A program made the position numbers and the translations under genes. This document shows positions 1 to 7,381 of a stretch of DNA of 10,698 nt, in pieces (position 1 is the first letter of the stretch; every line of letters starts with the position of its first letter). Origin of the DNA: Fidelibacterota bacterium UBA6817 (lineage in GTDB: Bacteria > Fidelibacterota > Fidelibacteria > Fidelibacterales > Fidelibacteraceae); the NCBI GenBank assembly GCA_002452555.1, contig DKER01000228.1, forward strand, positions 1,087-11,784, in the 5' to 3' direction. A model generated the notes under the pieces. It was not told the DNA's origin. It saw only the letters and a program-made list of their open reading frames with translations, and searched no databases.

Positions 1-566
1 CGGAGCTGTGTTGGCGTGTCCGTCCCAATCGGTGTCTGGGGAAAACGCATAGGCACTCCGGATAGTTGTGCAGCTGCCTGAAAAAGATTTGCCGAGGATG
101 TACGAATGCCCGGCGCAATGGCACCGCCGGCATATTTTCCTTCCGGACTTAAAATGTCATAGGTTGTGGCAGTTCCCAAATCTACGATTATCTGGGGCAG
201 GGGATAGGATGTTAATGCTGCATACATATTGCAGATTCTGTCAGACCCCAGTGTGGGAAAACGTCCTTCCAGGAAATCATGCCTGTACGGAAGATCCGGT
301 TTGACAAACAAAGGAGGTGTATTGAGATATTCCGAAGCCAGCATAAACAGTGTATCATTCATTTGGGGAACGACAGAACTGATAATTACCCGGTTGATTT
401 TTGAAACGGATATGCCGGCATCTTCGCATAAAAGTTTGATGGAAACCCATAATTCATCTTCTGTCCGTGATTTATCTGTTGTCAAACGCCACGAGCAGAC
501 AATATTACCCTGATTTATGAGACCCAATACAATTTGTGTATTTCCTGCATCAAGGGCCAATAACAT
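1..566 (-). CDS. coaX: Type III pantothenate kinase, C-terminus cut by window edge
   Basis: Cytoplasmic enzyme that phosphorylates pantothenate with ATP, the first step from pantothenate to coenzyme A. Reading the minus strand from ATG at 566 gives 188 full codons with no stop, then the window ends, so the gene is partial here and not broken; family members are usually around 250-260 residues. Visible motifs are the N-terminal phosphate loop DAGNTQIVLG (6-15), SSVVPQ (63-68), the GSDR box with probable catalytic Asp109 (the family usually has GADR), and the second nucleotide-binding stretch VDLGTATTYD (128-137) followed by GGAIAPGI (147-154). These belong to the ASKHA-fold type III family, not to the unrelated CoaA type. 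It sits 12 bases after the gatB stop on the same strand and is preceded by AAGGGGG at 573-579, which fixes the start. It is probably cotranscribed with gatB. PanC and PanD, which make its substrate, lie at the other end of the window. Confidence 0.94.
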   Translation of the reverse strand, partial: MLLALDAGNTQIVLGLINQGNIVCSWRLTTDKSRTEDELWVSIKLLCEDAGISVSKINRVIISSVVPQMNDTLFMLASEYLNTPPLFVKPDLPYRHDFLEGRFPTLGSDRICNMYAALTSYPLPQIIVDLGTATTYDILSPEGKYAGGAIAPGIRTSSANLFQAAAQLSGVPMRFPQTPIGTDTPTQL

Positions 567-572
567 ATTTTA

Positions 573-579
573 CCCCCTT
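573..579 (-). promoter_or_regulatory. Ribosome binding site of coaX, touching the gatB stop
   Basis: On the minus strand AAGGGGG lies 6 bases before the coaX ATG at 566, and its first base is the last base of the gatB TAA. This spacing supports the chosen coaX start and suggests that ribosomes finishing gatB could reinitiate on coaX. Confidence 0.75.
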
Positions 580-2006
580 TATTTATTATCCAGCAATGTT
601 TGAAGAATAGCCCGTGCTGCTTTTTGATCCGCCCTTCCCTTTGTGGCTTTCATGATCTGTCCCATGAAAAAACCGAATAATTGAACTTTCCCGTCCCGGT
701 ATTTGTCCACTTCTCCGGGATTCTCATTTAAAATTGTTTGGATCAGCGTTTCCAGTTCATCACCTGACGAGATGACCAGCAGTCCTTTTTCCTCAATAAT
801 AATCCTGGCCGGTTTTCCTGTTTCTGCCATGTCGTCCAGGACCGATTTGGCGGTTTGAGGCGTAATTTTTTTTTCTAAGAGAAATGTAAGCAGTTCCCGA
901 AGTTTCACAGGATCAACGGGACTTTGGGTAATGGGCAGCTGTTTGTCTTTGATTATTCTCAGGATTTCTCCCCGGACCCAATGATTCATCAGGGTTGCAT
1001 CCGGAAATCCCTGTGCGGCGGATTCGAAATAATCCGCAATTTCTTTCTCTGAAATTAAAACAAGCGCGTCTTCTTCCGACAGGGCATACTGCCTCATGAA
1101 CCGTTTCAGCTTCTTTTCCGGGAGTTCGGGCATTTCTTGTTCAATTTCATGGATAAACGCTTCATCCAGAACGACATCCACTAAATCCGGTTCAGGAAAA
1201 TACCGGTAATCATGGCTTTCCTCTTTGGACCTCATGGATTCAGCTCGTTGAGTCTGTTCGTTCCATAGAAGGGTTTCCTGGACAATTTCTCCGCCGTTGC
1301 CAAGTATTTCAATCTGACGTGCCGCTTCATACGTAAGGGCTTTTTCCACGCCCCGGAATGAATTCATGTTTTTCAATTCAGTACGCGTACCGAATGATTT
1401 GCTGCCTTTGGGCATGACGGACAGGTTTGCATCGCATCGAAGAGAGCCTTCCTCCATGTTGCAATCAGAAATACCTGTATAGCGGATGATTTGCTTCAGG
1501 GTTGTGAGATATTCGTATGCTTCTTTAGGGCTCCGGATATCCGGCTCACTGACAATCTCCAGGAGAGGTATGCCGCAACGGTTCAGATCCACAAGAGTCC
1601 CCTCCGGAGAATGCATGGATTTACCTGCGTCTTCTTCCATGTGAATCCGGGTAATGCCGATTTTTTTTTCACCGTTATCCGTTTTGATTGTAATGTACCC
1701 GTTATAACAGATGGGGTCATCATACTGGGATATTTGATACCCTTTGGGAAGATCGGGATAAAAATAATTCTTTCTGGCAAAACCGCTTACTTTCCGAAGC
1801 GAACAATGGGTTGCCAGTCCTGCCTTGACGGCCGACCGGACGACGTCCTTATTTAATACGGGCAGGGATCCGGGATATCCTAAACAAACCGGACAGGTCT
1901 GTGTGTTTGGCGGAGCTCCGTATGTCGTTTTACAACTGCAGAATGCTTTGGTTTGCGTGTTTAACTGAACATGCACTTCAAGGCCGATTACGATCTCCCA
2001 AACCAT
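579..2006 (-). CDS. gatB: Aspartyl/glutamyl-tRNA(Asn/Gln) amidotransferase subunit B
   Basis: GatB of the GatCAB complex, which converts misacylated Glu-tRNA(Gln) or Asp-tRNA(Asn) to the amidated form; this subunit binds the tRNA and activates the acyl group. From ATG 2006 the protein is 475 residues, the usual family length. It opens with VIGLEVHVQL (6-15), then has four cysteines fitting the structural zinc site (C23, C25, C38, C41), DLPKGYQISQ (85-94), EEDAGK (124-129), GSLRCDANLS (187-196) and a C-terminal helical YqeY-like domain. An in-frame TTG at 2060 would add 18 residues with no family similarity. ATG 2006 is chosen because AGGGAG sits 7 bases upstream and the conserved protein starts there. 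No gatA or gatC is in the window, so the partners are encoded elsewhere. It leads a minus-strand unit with coaX. The mRNA carries two A9 runs (positions 1661-1669 and 866-874), each encoding EKKI-type stretches. Confidence 0.97.
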   Translation of the reverse strand: MVWEIVIGLEVHVQLNTQTKAFCSCKTTYGAPPNTQTCPVCLGYPGSLPVLNKDVVRSAVKAGLATHCSLRKVSGFARKNYFYPDLPKGYQISQYDDPICYNGYITIKTDNGEKKIGITRIHMEEDAGKSMHSPEGTLVDLNRCGIPLLEIVSEPDIRSPKEAYEYLTTLKQIIRYTGISDCNMEEGSLRCDANLSVMPKGSKSFGTRTELKNMNSFRGVEKALTYEAARQIEILGNGGEIVQETLLWNEQTQRAESMRSKEESHDYRYFPEPDLVDVVLDEAFIHEIEQEMPELPEKKLKRFMRQYALSEEDALVLISEKEIADYFESAAQGFPDATLMNHWVRGEILRIIKDKQLPITQSPVDPVKLRELLTFLLEKKITPQTAKSVLDDMAETGKPARIIIEEKGLLVISSGDELETLIQTILNENPGEVDKYRDGKVQLFGFFMGQIMKATKGRADQKAARAILQTLLDNK

Positions 2007-2013
2007 AGAGGTT

Positions 2014-2019
2014 CTCCCT
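2014..2019 (-). promoter_or_regulatory. Ribosome binding site deciding the gatB start
   Basis: AGGGAG on the minus strand lies 7 bases upstream of ATG 2006. It supports the 475-residue GatB over the longer reading from TTG 2060. Confidence 0.75.
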
Positions 2020-2054
2020 GAATTTTTTATAAAATTTACAAGGCTTTGAGAATC

Positions 2055-2084
2055 AATCAAAGGTACGAAGTGTAAATCAAAGGT
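2055..2084. repeat. Two copies of AATCAAAGGT, 20 bp apart
   Basis: AATCAAAGGT occurs exactly at 2055-2064 and again at 2075-2084, a 20-bp period close to two helical turns, in the gap between divergent genes. That geometry is what a dimeric DNA-binding regulator would use, so an operator is possible. The downstream copy overlaps the kinase Shine-Dalgarno. Two short copies in A/T-rich DNA could also arise by chance. Confidence 0.45.
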
Positions 2085-2090
2085 TCCTTT
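2079..2090 (+). promoter_or_regulatory. Inverted-repeat ribosome binding site of the TPR kinase
   Basis: AAAGGTTCCTTT abuts the ATG at 2091. Its AAAGG is the likely Shine-Dalgarno, 7 bases from the start, and the arms AAAGG/CCTTT are mutually complementary. The same layout with one base changed precedes the next gene in this unit (4853-4864). This site supports ATG 2091 as the start; the internal Met codons at 2133 and 2142 have no Shine-Dalgarno. Confidence 0.5.
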
Positions 2091-4868
2091 ATGCTTGCTC
2101 TTATCCTCTTTTTTTCCTTATCATACTTATCCATGAAAACAATGCTGAAAAATATACTTATGGTGTCCCTCAGTGTCTTTTTTTACCTGTATACGGCACA
2201 GCCTGTTTACGGCCGGAATGATGTGCTTTCCAAACAAAACCTTACTGACAGAACAGTACCTGTCAACACGTATCCGAGTGTTGTTTTCCAGGAAGCCCAT
2301 CAGCTTTATCTGGCAGGAAGGGCATTAAGGGATACATTGGATATGCACACGGCTCTTATCAGGTTAGGCCGGCTCTACCTGGACAAATATGATCCGGATG
2401 AGGCATTAAGCTACTTTAACCGGTCGTTTGAAATGGTGAAAAAACACCCCGGCTTTGTTTGTCTGGAGGGGGAATCTCAGTATTATATCGGATTATGCTA
2501 CTATAACAAACACGCTTATAATCTTGCTGCAAACTGGTGGAATAACGGGAAAAAATTACTGGCGTATCAAAATTGTTCTTTGGTCTATGCAAGGATTTTG
2601 GCCGCAGAAGCAGACTATCATTTGCTGTCAGGCAGGTTTTTGCAAGCGAAAGAAAACCTGGATGAAGCACTTCAAATGATAACAAAAAATACGGATCCCG
2701 AATTGTCTGTTCAGATTTATACAACTTTGGGGCAGGTATATCACCGGCTGGGTGACTATAACTCTTCCATAATAAGCTTCCATAAAGCCATTGATGTTTC
2801 ATATTTATTCAACAACAAAAATTTACTGCCCTTGCCTTTGATTCATCTTGCTTTTACACAATGCTTTTATAATGAATTTGATCTTGCAGCAGAAAACCTG
2901 ACAATGGCTTTGGACATTGCCGAAAAAAATGAAGATTACAATGCCATGGGCATGACGTTTTCCATCATGGGTATTGTTGAATTTATTTTTCAAAACCATA
3001 CACAGGGAATAGAATACTGTAACCGGGCTTTGGATTTATTCAATAAAACGGACAACCGGGTATGGAAAGCACAAACGCATGAACACCTTTTCTTATTGTA
3101 TATGGGACTTCATGATTTGATATCCGCTGAAAAAGAGGCACTTGAAACGCTTGAAATCCGTCAGCAAATTAAATCGGATTTTAGCCTGGGTGAAAGCTAT
3201 GAAAATCTCGGTATTCTTTATCTTGCGATGGAACAATATGAAAATGCTAAAAGCGCAAACCTGAAATCGCTTGAACTTCGATCAAAAATCAAATATCGCA
3301 ATGGGATTGCGTCCTCCTTACATAAAATGGGCAGAACGTATTTCATGTTGGGAGAAATGGATTCTGCAATGTTTTATTTAAACAAAGCACATGCTATTGC
3401 AGATTCACTGGATGTAAAACGGGGAAAAGCAGCAATATTGTTTTCAATGAGTCAGGTTCAGGAATCCTTGGGAAATACTGAAGAAGCCTACGCCATCTAT
3501 AAAAATTACAGTGCCTTAAAAGATACGATTTTTAATCTGTCCCAAATTCGCAAGATTGAAGGGTTTAAAAAGGGACTCGATATAAAAAGCCGTGAAAAAA
3601 TGATCAGCGAACAAGCCCGGAGGATTACGTTACAGCAAATATTGCTGGCAGGGTTTACCTTAATGCTCACACTAGTCATCATTCTTGCCTGGCGTCTTTT
3701 ACTGGTCACCCGAAAAGTCCGGAAATCATATCAGGATCTGAGCGAAAGAGATGCCCTTATTCATACGTACTCAAATACTGTAATACGGGATAAACAGGAA
3801 GCTGAAAGACAAATTGAAATTCTCGATAAAACGCTTTTTAACCTGGACAGGACTGAAAAACAATTAAATTGGCTTTTCAGGTTCAGCAATGCCGGCATGG
3901 CTGTTGTGAACCGGGACGATGTATTGGTTAAAGTCAATAAATACCTGGCAGACAGTTTAAACTATTCAGTGTCTGAGTTAACCGGAAATTCCTGGGAGAA
4001 AATCTGTGCTCCGGAAGATTATAAACTGGAAAAAGAATTTTTATCAAACACTGTTAAAACTGATCACCATACATTTACCCTGGAAGTGACCCTTATCAGA
4101 AAAAACGGATCAGGGTTAAAAAACCGCATGTTTGCCCATGTATTCAATGATGTGAATGGAAACTTTGAATATTCTGTCTTCCTTTTTCAGGACATATCCC
4201 ATCAACGGTTTTTTGACAGTAAAATGCTGTTTCATCAAAAATATTTAAAACGCCTCCTTTATTTGATGACACTGGAAGTTGAAAATCTGGCGCAGAATGT
4301 CCGGCAGCTGAAAAATCTTACATACGTTGAAAACCAAGCAACCCTTTTGGAGCAAATAACCCGCGATATACACAATAGTCTGAACATGGTTGATAAAGTG
4401 AGGTTATTGCAGGAATCACTGATTCTTGAACAGGGTGAGCGTTTTATTGATCTTGCAGAAATTGCAAAAGTATCCGCACTGGATTTTCCCGAGTCTTCTA
4501 TTCGTGTTACCGGGCAAGGCATTGCCTTTGCCGATAAATCCGTTCATCATGTTTTTCATCATCTGATACGGAATGCCATCTATCATGGTCATGCCGGAAA
4601 AATTAATATCAATATCCGCAAAAGCGGCGAGTATGTTCAGGTTATGATCGTTGATGACGGCCGGGGAATTACGGATAAAGAGCGGACGGATGTATTGCAT
4701 GCTTACATTCATCCCGAGCGGTCCTCATACACGGGTATCGGCCTGTACTGGGTCCGCCAATATGTGGAATCACATGGCGGCGGATTGAAAATCCAACGGG
4801 GAAAGGAGAAAGGAACCGTGGTAATTCTCTTGTTTTTATCGAAAGACAGTGTAAAGGTGCCTTTATGA
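2091..4868 (+). CDS. TPR-PAS sensor histidine kinase-like protein, phosphoacceptor His apparently absent
   Basis: A 925-residue membrane signalling protein. A hydrophobic N-terminus (about 1-41) looks like a signal peptide or anchor ending near VYG. Roughly ten tetratricopeptide repeats follow between residues 83 and 476, predicted outside the cytoplasm. Then come a membrane segment (about 514-538), a charged helical linker (540-590), a PAS domain (about 590-705), a two-helix dimerisation region (about 710-795) and a HATPase_c domain (about 810-916). The ATPase domain has N-box Asn828, DDGRG (855-859), GIGL (882-885) and HGGG (895-898). In the H-box, MTLEVENL (726-733) aligns by eye with the family's MSHEIRTPL, putting Leu728 (CTG at 4272) where the phosphorylated His should be. 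It may therefore be a pseudokinase, or use another His (715 or 761). No response regulator is in the window. Its stop overlaps the start of the phosphodiesterase gene (ATGA), so the two are translationally coupled. Starting at Met15 would give a more conventional signal peptide, but ATG 2091 has the better ribosome site. Confidence 0.9.
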   Translation: MLALILFFSLSYLSMKTMLKNILMVSLSVFFYLYTAQPVYGRNDVLSKQNLTDRTVPVNTYPSVVFQEAHQLYLAGRALRDTLDMHTALIRLGRLYLDKYDPDEALSYFNRSFEMVKKHPGFVCLEGESQYYIGLCYYNKHAYNLAANWWNNGKKLLAYQNCSLVYARILAAEADYHLLSGRFLQAKENLDEALQMITKNTDPELSVQIYTTLGQVYHRLGDYNSSIISFHKAIDVSYLFNNKNLLPLPLIHLAFTQCFYNEFDLAAENLTMALDIAEKNEDYNAMGMTFSIMGIVEFIFQNHTQGIEYCNRALDLFNKTDNRVWKAQTHEHLFLLYMGLHDLISAEKEALETLEIRQQIKSDFSLGESYENLGILYLAMEQYENAKSANLKSLELRSKIKYRNGIASSLHKMGRTYFMLGEMDSAMFYLNKAHAIADSLDVKRGKAAILFSMSQVQESLGNTEEAYAIYKNYSALKDTIFNLSQIRKIEGFKKGLDIKSREKMISEQARRITLQQILLAGFTLMLTLVIILAWRLLLVTRKVRKSYQDLSERDALIHTYSNTVIRDKQEAERQIEILDKTLFNLDRTEKQLNWLFRFSNAGMAVVNRDDVLVKVNKYLADSLNYSVSELTGNSWEKICAPEDYKLEKEFLSNTVKTDHHTFTLEVTLIRKNGSGLKNRMFAHVFNDVNGNFEYSVFLFQDISHQRFFDSKMLFHQKYLKRLLYLMTLEVENLAQNVRQLKNLTYVENQATLLEQITRDIHNSLNMVDKVRLLQESLILEQGERFIDLAEIAKVSALDFPESSIRVTGQGIAFADKSVHHVFHHLIRNAIYHGHAGKININIRKSGEYVQVMIVDDGRGITDKERTDVLHAYIHPERSSYTGIGLYWVRQYVESHGGGLKIQRGKEKGTVVILLFLSKDSVKVPL
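4853..4864 (+). promoter_or_regulatory. Inverted-repeat ribosome binding site of the phosphodiesterase gene
   Basis: AAAGGTGCCTTT directly precedes ATG 4865 and lies inside the last codons of the kinase gene. AAAGG is the likely Shine-Dalgarno. It differs by one base from the element before the kinase itself (2079-2090), and in both cases GTGTAAA lies just upstream or overlaps it. Confidence 0.5.
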
Positions 4869-5746
4869 AACCATTGAAAACAACGCTTATTCTTGCCTTG
4901 CTGGCAGTGTTCGTGTTTCTCGGATGCGGACAGAAAGGGGATAGCCCTCAAGGATTGAAAAATGCCGGTGATCTGCAGGAATTTTTTAAATGGAGTCCTA
5001 ACCGTAAACCCCTCATCAGTGCACATCGCGGCGGACCGGTACCCGGATATCCTGAAAATGCCCTTAAAACCTTTCAATATTCCATTGACGCCGGAGCGGA
5101 TATCATTGAATGTGATATCAGGTATTCAAAAGACGGAATGCTGGTTTTGATGCATGACCGGTCACTCAGCAGAACAACCACCGGCGAAGGACTTGTTTCA
5201 GATTATACGCTTGAGGAATTGAAGAGAATTGAGCTGGTTGATGTGAACGGCCTTCCGACCGGTGAAAAAATTCCCACACTGAAAGAAACGCTGGATTGGG
5301 CCCGAAACAAAGCTGTCCTCCACCTTGATATTAAAGAGGGGATTGAACCTTCACATGTTGTTGAAGAAATCCGGCAGTCTGATGCAAAAGGATTTTCTGT
5401 TGTTATCGTTTATTCCTTTGAAAAAATGATGCAGTATTACCACCTTGATTCAGATTTGATGATGTCCGTTACCGCCCGATCATCGGATGAAATTCAACGT
5501 TTGAAAGACTATAACATTCCCATGGAAAATCTGAAGATTTTTGTGGGTGTTTCTGAACCGGAACCGCATGTTTACCAGGAACTGCATGATCTTAAGCGGT
5601 ACTGTATTCTGGGAACCATGCATAATCTGGATAACAGGGCATTTAAACATGGGGTTACCGTCTATCAGGAATTATATCGAAACGGAGCAGATATTTTATC
5701 GACAGATAATGTTGAACTGGTTGCGGAAGCAATCCGGTCTATGTGA
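4865..5746 (+). CDS. Glycerophosphodiester phosphodiesterase family lipoprotein
   Basis: Predicted metal-dependent hydrolase of the GDPD (UgpQ/GlpQ-like) TIM-barrel family, which cleaves glycerophosphodiesters to glycerol 3-phosphate and an alcohol; the substrate here is unknown. The 293-residue product has a basic N-terminus, a hydrophobic stretch (about 8-19) and FLGC with Cys21 as the lipid-modification site, so it should be exported and membrane-anchored. The -3 Phe is less usual in a lipobox. Active-site motifs are complete: HRGG (H54, R55), PEN (63-65), ECD (E82, D84), HD (H97, D98) and the strand HLDIK (153-157). The insert between the first two motifs (GPVPGYPEN) is typical of the family. 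Its ATG overlaps the kinase TGA (ATGA at 4865-4868), indicating coupled expression, so it may modify or report on an envelope ligand for the kinase. It ends 4 bases from the argS stop on the opposite strand. Confidence 0.93.
   Translation: MKPLKTTLILALLAVFVFLGCGQKGDSPQGLKNAGDLQEFFKWSPNRKPLISAHRGGPVPGYPENALKTFQYSIDAGADIIECDIRYSKDGMLVLMHDRSLSRTTTGEGLVSDYTLEELKRIELVDVNGLPTGEKIPTLKETLDWARNKAVLHLDIKEGIEPSHVVEEIRQSDAKGFSVVIVYSFEKMMQYYHLDSDLMMSVTARSSDEIQRLKDYNIPMENLKIFVGVSEPEPHVYQELHDLKRYCILGTMHNLDNRAFKHGVTVYQELYRNGADILSTDNVELVAEAIRSM
5716..5738. terminator. Possible hairpin at the convergent gene junction
   Basis: On the plus strand, arms 5716-5724 and 5729-5738 pair over 9 positions, with one G-T pair and one bulged T (5733), closing a GGAA loop. 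It lies in the last codons of the phosphodiesterase gene and would also form just past the argS stop in the opposing transcript. No T-run follows on either strand, so intrinsic termination is doubtful. Amino-acid coding could explain it. Confidence 0.25.
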
Positions 5747-5750
5747 ATGT

Positions 5751-7379
5751 TTACATAAGCAGCGGGGCATGGATACCAAGAATTTCCAGGCCTTCCGCCA
5801 TGAGCGTTTTAACGGCATGAATGAATTTTAACCGGGCTTTGGAAAGATCAAGGTCTTCAGTAACAACTCTGTGAACCGAGTAAAATTTATGAAAAGCGGT
5901 GGCCAGTTTTTGTAAATAGCTTGTAAGGTGCATAGGCTCCAGCGTTCTCCGGCATAATTCCATAGTTTCGCCGAATTCCGCAACAACTTTTAATACGTCC
6001 AGTATTTCCGGTTCCGTCAGCAGGGATATGTCACCGTCGTCGTATGAATCTATCCCTTTTTCCACACTGTGTCTCAGGATATTATTCATTCTTGCATGAG
6101 CATACTGAAGATAGAAGACGGGATTTTCGTCACTCTCTTTCTGAGCCAGTTCAATATCAAAATTCAAATGGGAATCCATGGTGCGCATGATATAAAAATA
6201 CCGCACCACATCAACCCCAACAAGGTCTGTCAGTTCATCAAGCGTAACAAAATTAGCTTTTCGCGTGGACATCTTGACTTTTTCGCCGTTTCGGGTGAGT
6301 GTAACAAACTGATGGAGAAGAACAGTTATACCGGACGTATCATATCCCATCGCTTCAAGCCCGGCTTTAACATCCGGAAACGTTGCGTGGTGATCTGCGC
6401 CGAAAATGTCAATAACCTGATCAAAACCCCGTTTGATTTTTTCGCGGTGATAAGCGATGTCCGGCAGTCTGTATGTGGGCTCTCCCGAACTTTTTACAAA
6501 AACCCGGTCTTTTTCTGCGCCAAAGCGTGCCGCTTTAAACCAGATTGCACCGTCCTTATCATAAATATAATCCCGTTCTCTGAGCAGGGTAAGCACTTCA
6601 TCGATTTTCCCGGATGTATACAGATCCCTTTCATTGCTGAAAACATCATGTTTGACTCGAAGCTTCAGCAGCGTTTCGCGGATGATTTTAAAAATTTTAT
6701 CTGAAGCAAAATCAATCAGTTCCCTGTCGGCCGGATTTTCCGGGAGCTTTCCATTTTTTTCTTTCAGGTAATCAGCAGCTATGTCCTTGATATATTCGCC
6801 TTCATAGCCGCCTTCCGGAATTGAGAACTCTTTTCCCTGCAGTTCAAGACAGCGGGCATAAACCGATTCGCCCAGCTTTTGCATCTGGCGCCCTGCATTG
6901 TTGAAGTAGTATTCCCGGGTAACATCGTTGCCGTACCATTCCAGAATTCTTGCGATTGTATCGCCGAGTATTGCCTGCCTGCCGTGTCCGATCGTCAGGG
7001 GACCTGTTGGATTGGCACTGACAAATTCAATCTGAATCGTTTTCTTTTCCGGCTCAGGCTTCATGAAATGCTGCCCCTGATCCAGCAGTTTTTGAACCAT
7101 GGAGCGGTAATAATCATCCGATATGAAAAAATTGATAAACCCCGGCCGGACGACATCAATTCTGTCAATAAACGGTTTATTAAGATTCAACAGTTTTCCC
7201 CGGATATCTTCCGCAATCAGCATTGGGTTTTTCTTTAACACGCCGGCTAGTTTCATGGCAATATTGGAGCTGATATCGCCAAAATCACTGTTTTTCGGGT
7301 GTTCGACCGTGAATTCCGGGATTTTATAGGAACCGTCCCGAAGGATATCGGAAATAAGAGAATAAATAGTGTTCAACAT
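5751..7379 (-). CDS. argS: Arginyl-tRNA synthetase
   Basis: Class I aminoacyl-tRNA synthetase charging tRNA(Arg) with arginine in the cytoplasm. The 542-residue protein has an N-terminal ArgRS-specific domain (about 1-85), the HIGH-class signature as SANPTGPLTIGHGR (121-134, with Thr in the first HIGH position), the catalytic core with FGADHHA (326-332), the second signature KMSTRKA (369-375) and an anticodon-binding DALR domain ending LGIHAPLLM. Length is within the family range. ATG 7379 starts 2 bases after the rsfS TGA, with GGGAG 6 bases upstream inside rsfS, so it is coupled to that gene. It is the last gene of the seven-gene minus-strand series; its stop is 4 bases from that of the opposing phosphodiesterase. 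The function is secure; the Thr in the HIGH motif is in my judgement ordinary for this subgroup. Confidence 0.98.
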   Translation of the reverse strand: MLNTIYSLISDILRDGSYKIPEFTVEHPKNSDFGDISSNIAMKLAGVLKKNPMLIAEDIRGKLLNLNKPFIDRIDVVRPGFINFFISDDYYRSMVQKLLDQGQHFMKPEPEKKTIQIEFVSANPTGPLTIGHGRQAILGDTIARILEWYGNDVTREYYFNNAGRQMQKLGESVYARCLELQGKEFSIPEGGYEGEYIKDIAADYLKEKNGKLPENPADRELIDFASDKIFKIIRETLLKLRVKHDVFSNERDLYTSGKIDEVLTLLRERDYIYDKDGAIWFKAARFGAEKDRVFVKSSGEPTYRLPDIAYHREKIKRGFDQVIDIFGADHHATFPDVKAGLEAMGYDTSGITVLLHQFVTLTRNGEKVKMSTRKANFVTLDELTDLVGVDVVRYFYIMRTMDSHLNFDIELAQKESDENPVFYLQYAHARMNNILRHSVEKGIDSYDDGDISLLTEPEILDVLKVVAEFGETMELCRRTLEPMHLTSYLQKLATAFHKFYSVHRVVTEDLDLSKARLKFIHAVKTLMAEGLEILGIHAPLLM

Positions 7380-7381
7380 TT

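Larger units (their letters stand above)
2007..2090. promoter_or_regulatory. Divergent intergenic region, gatB / TPR kinase
   Basis: This 84-bp A/T-rich gap between divergent starts must hold promoters for both directions if the two units are transcribed locally. I see no strong sigma70-like pair. Toward gatB, TATAAA (2026-2031) lies 19 bases from TTGATT (2051-2056), but this would leave almost no leader before the Shine-Dalgarno. Also toward gatB, TACCTTTG (2058-2065) matches the TAnnTTTG -7 element of Bacteroidota, but without a TTTG at the expected -33 distance. Toward the kinase, TTGAGA (2046-2051) has only a weak partner, TGTAAA (2071-2076). The direct repeat and inverted repeat listed separately lie inside this region. 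That promoters are present is inferred from gene layout; their exact positions are unresolved. Confidence 0.5.

Noticed and set aside
68..513. Plus-strand open frames at the left edge (78 and 94 codons)
   Set aside because: They lie antisense to coaX, whose catalytic motifs are clear on the minus strand; they show no signal or family features and no good start sites.
2004..2060. Longer GatB reading from TTG 2060
   Set aside because: The extra 18 residues lack family similarity and the ATG at 2006 has a good AGGGAG site and matches the usual N-terminus.
4233..4235. His715 (MLFHQKYL) as the phosphorylated histidine of the kinase
   Set aside because: It lies ahead of the stretch that aligns with the H-box, and is followed by Gln-Lys where an acidic residue normally sits; kept only as an alternative, not as the call.
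4709..5077. 122-codon minus-strand frame across the kinase/phosphodiesterase junction
   Set aside because: It is a shadow of two genes with intact catalytic motifs on the plus strand; no Shine-Dalgarno or family feature was seen.
5740..5757. TATGT...ACATA inverted repeat as a bidirectional terminator
   Set aside because: Only 5 A/T-rich pairs with an 8-base loop and no T-run; too weak to call.
6069..6704. 211-codon plus-strand open frame antisense to argS
   Set aside because: It is the longest antisense frame, but it lies wholly within argS, which is unambiguous, and its product looks like a random antisense translation with no recognisable domain.
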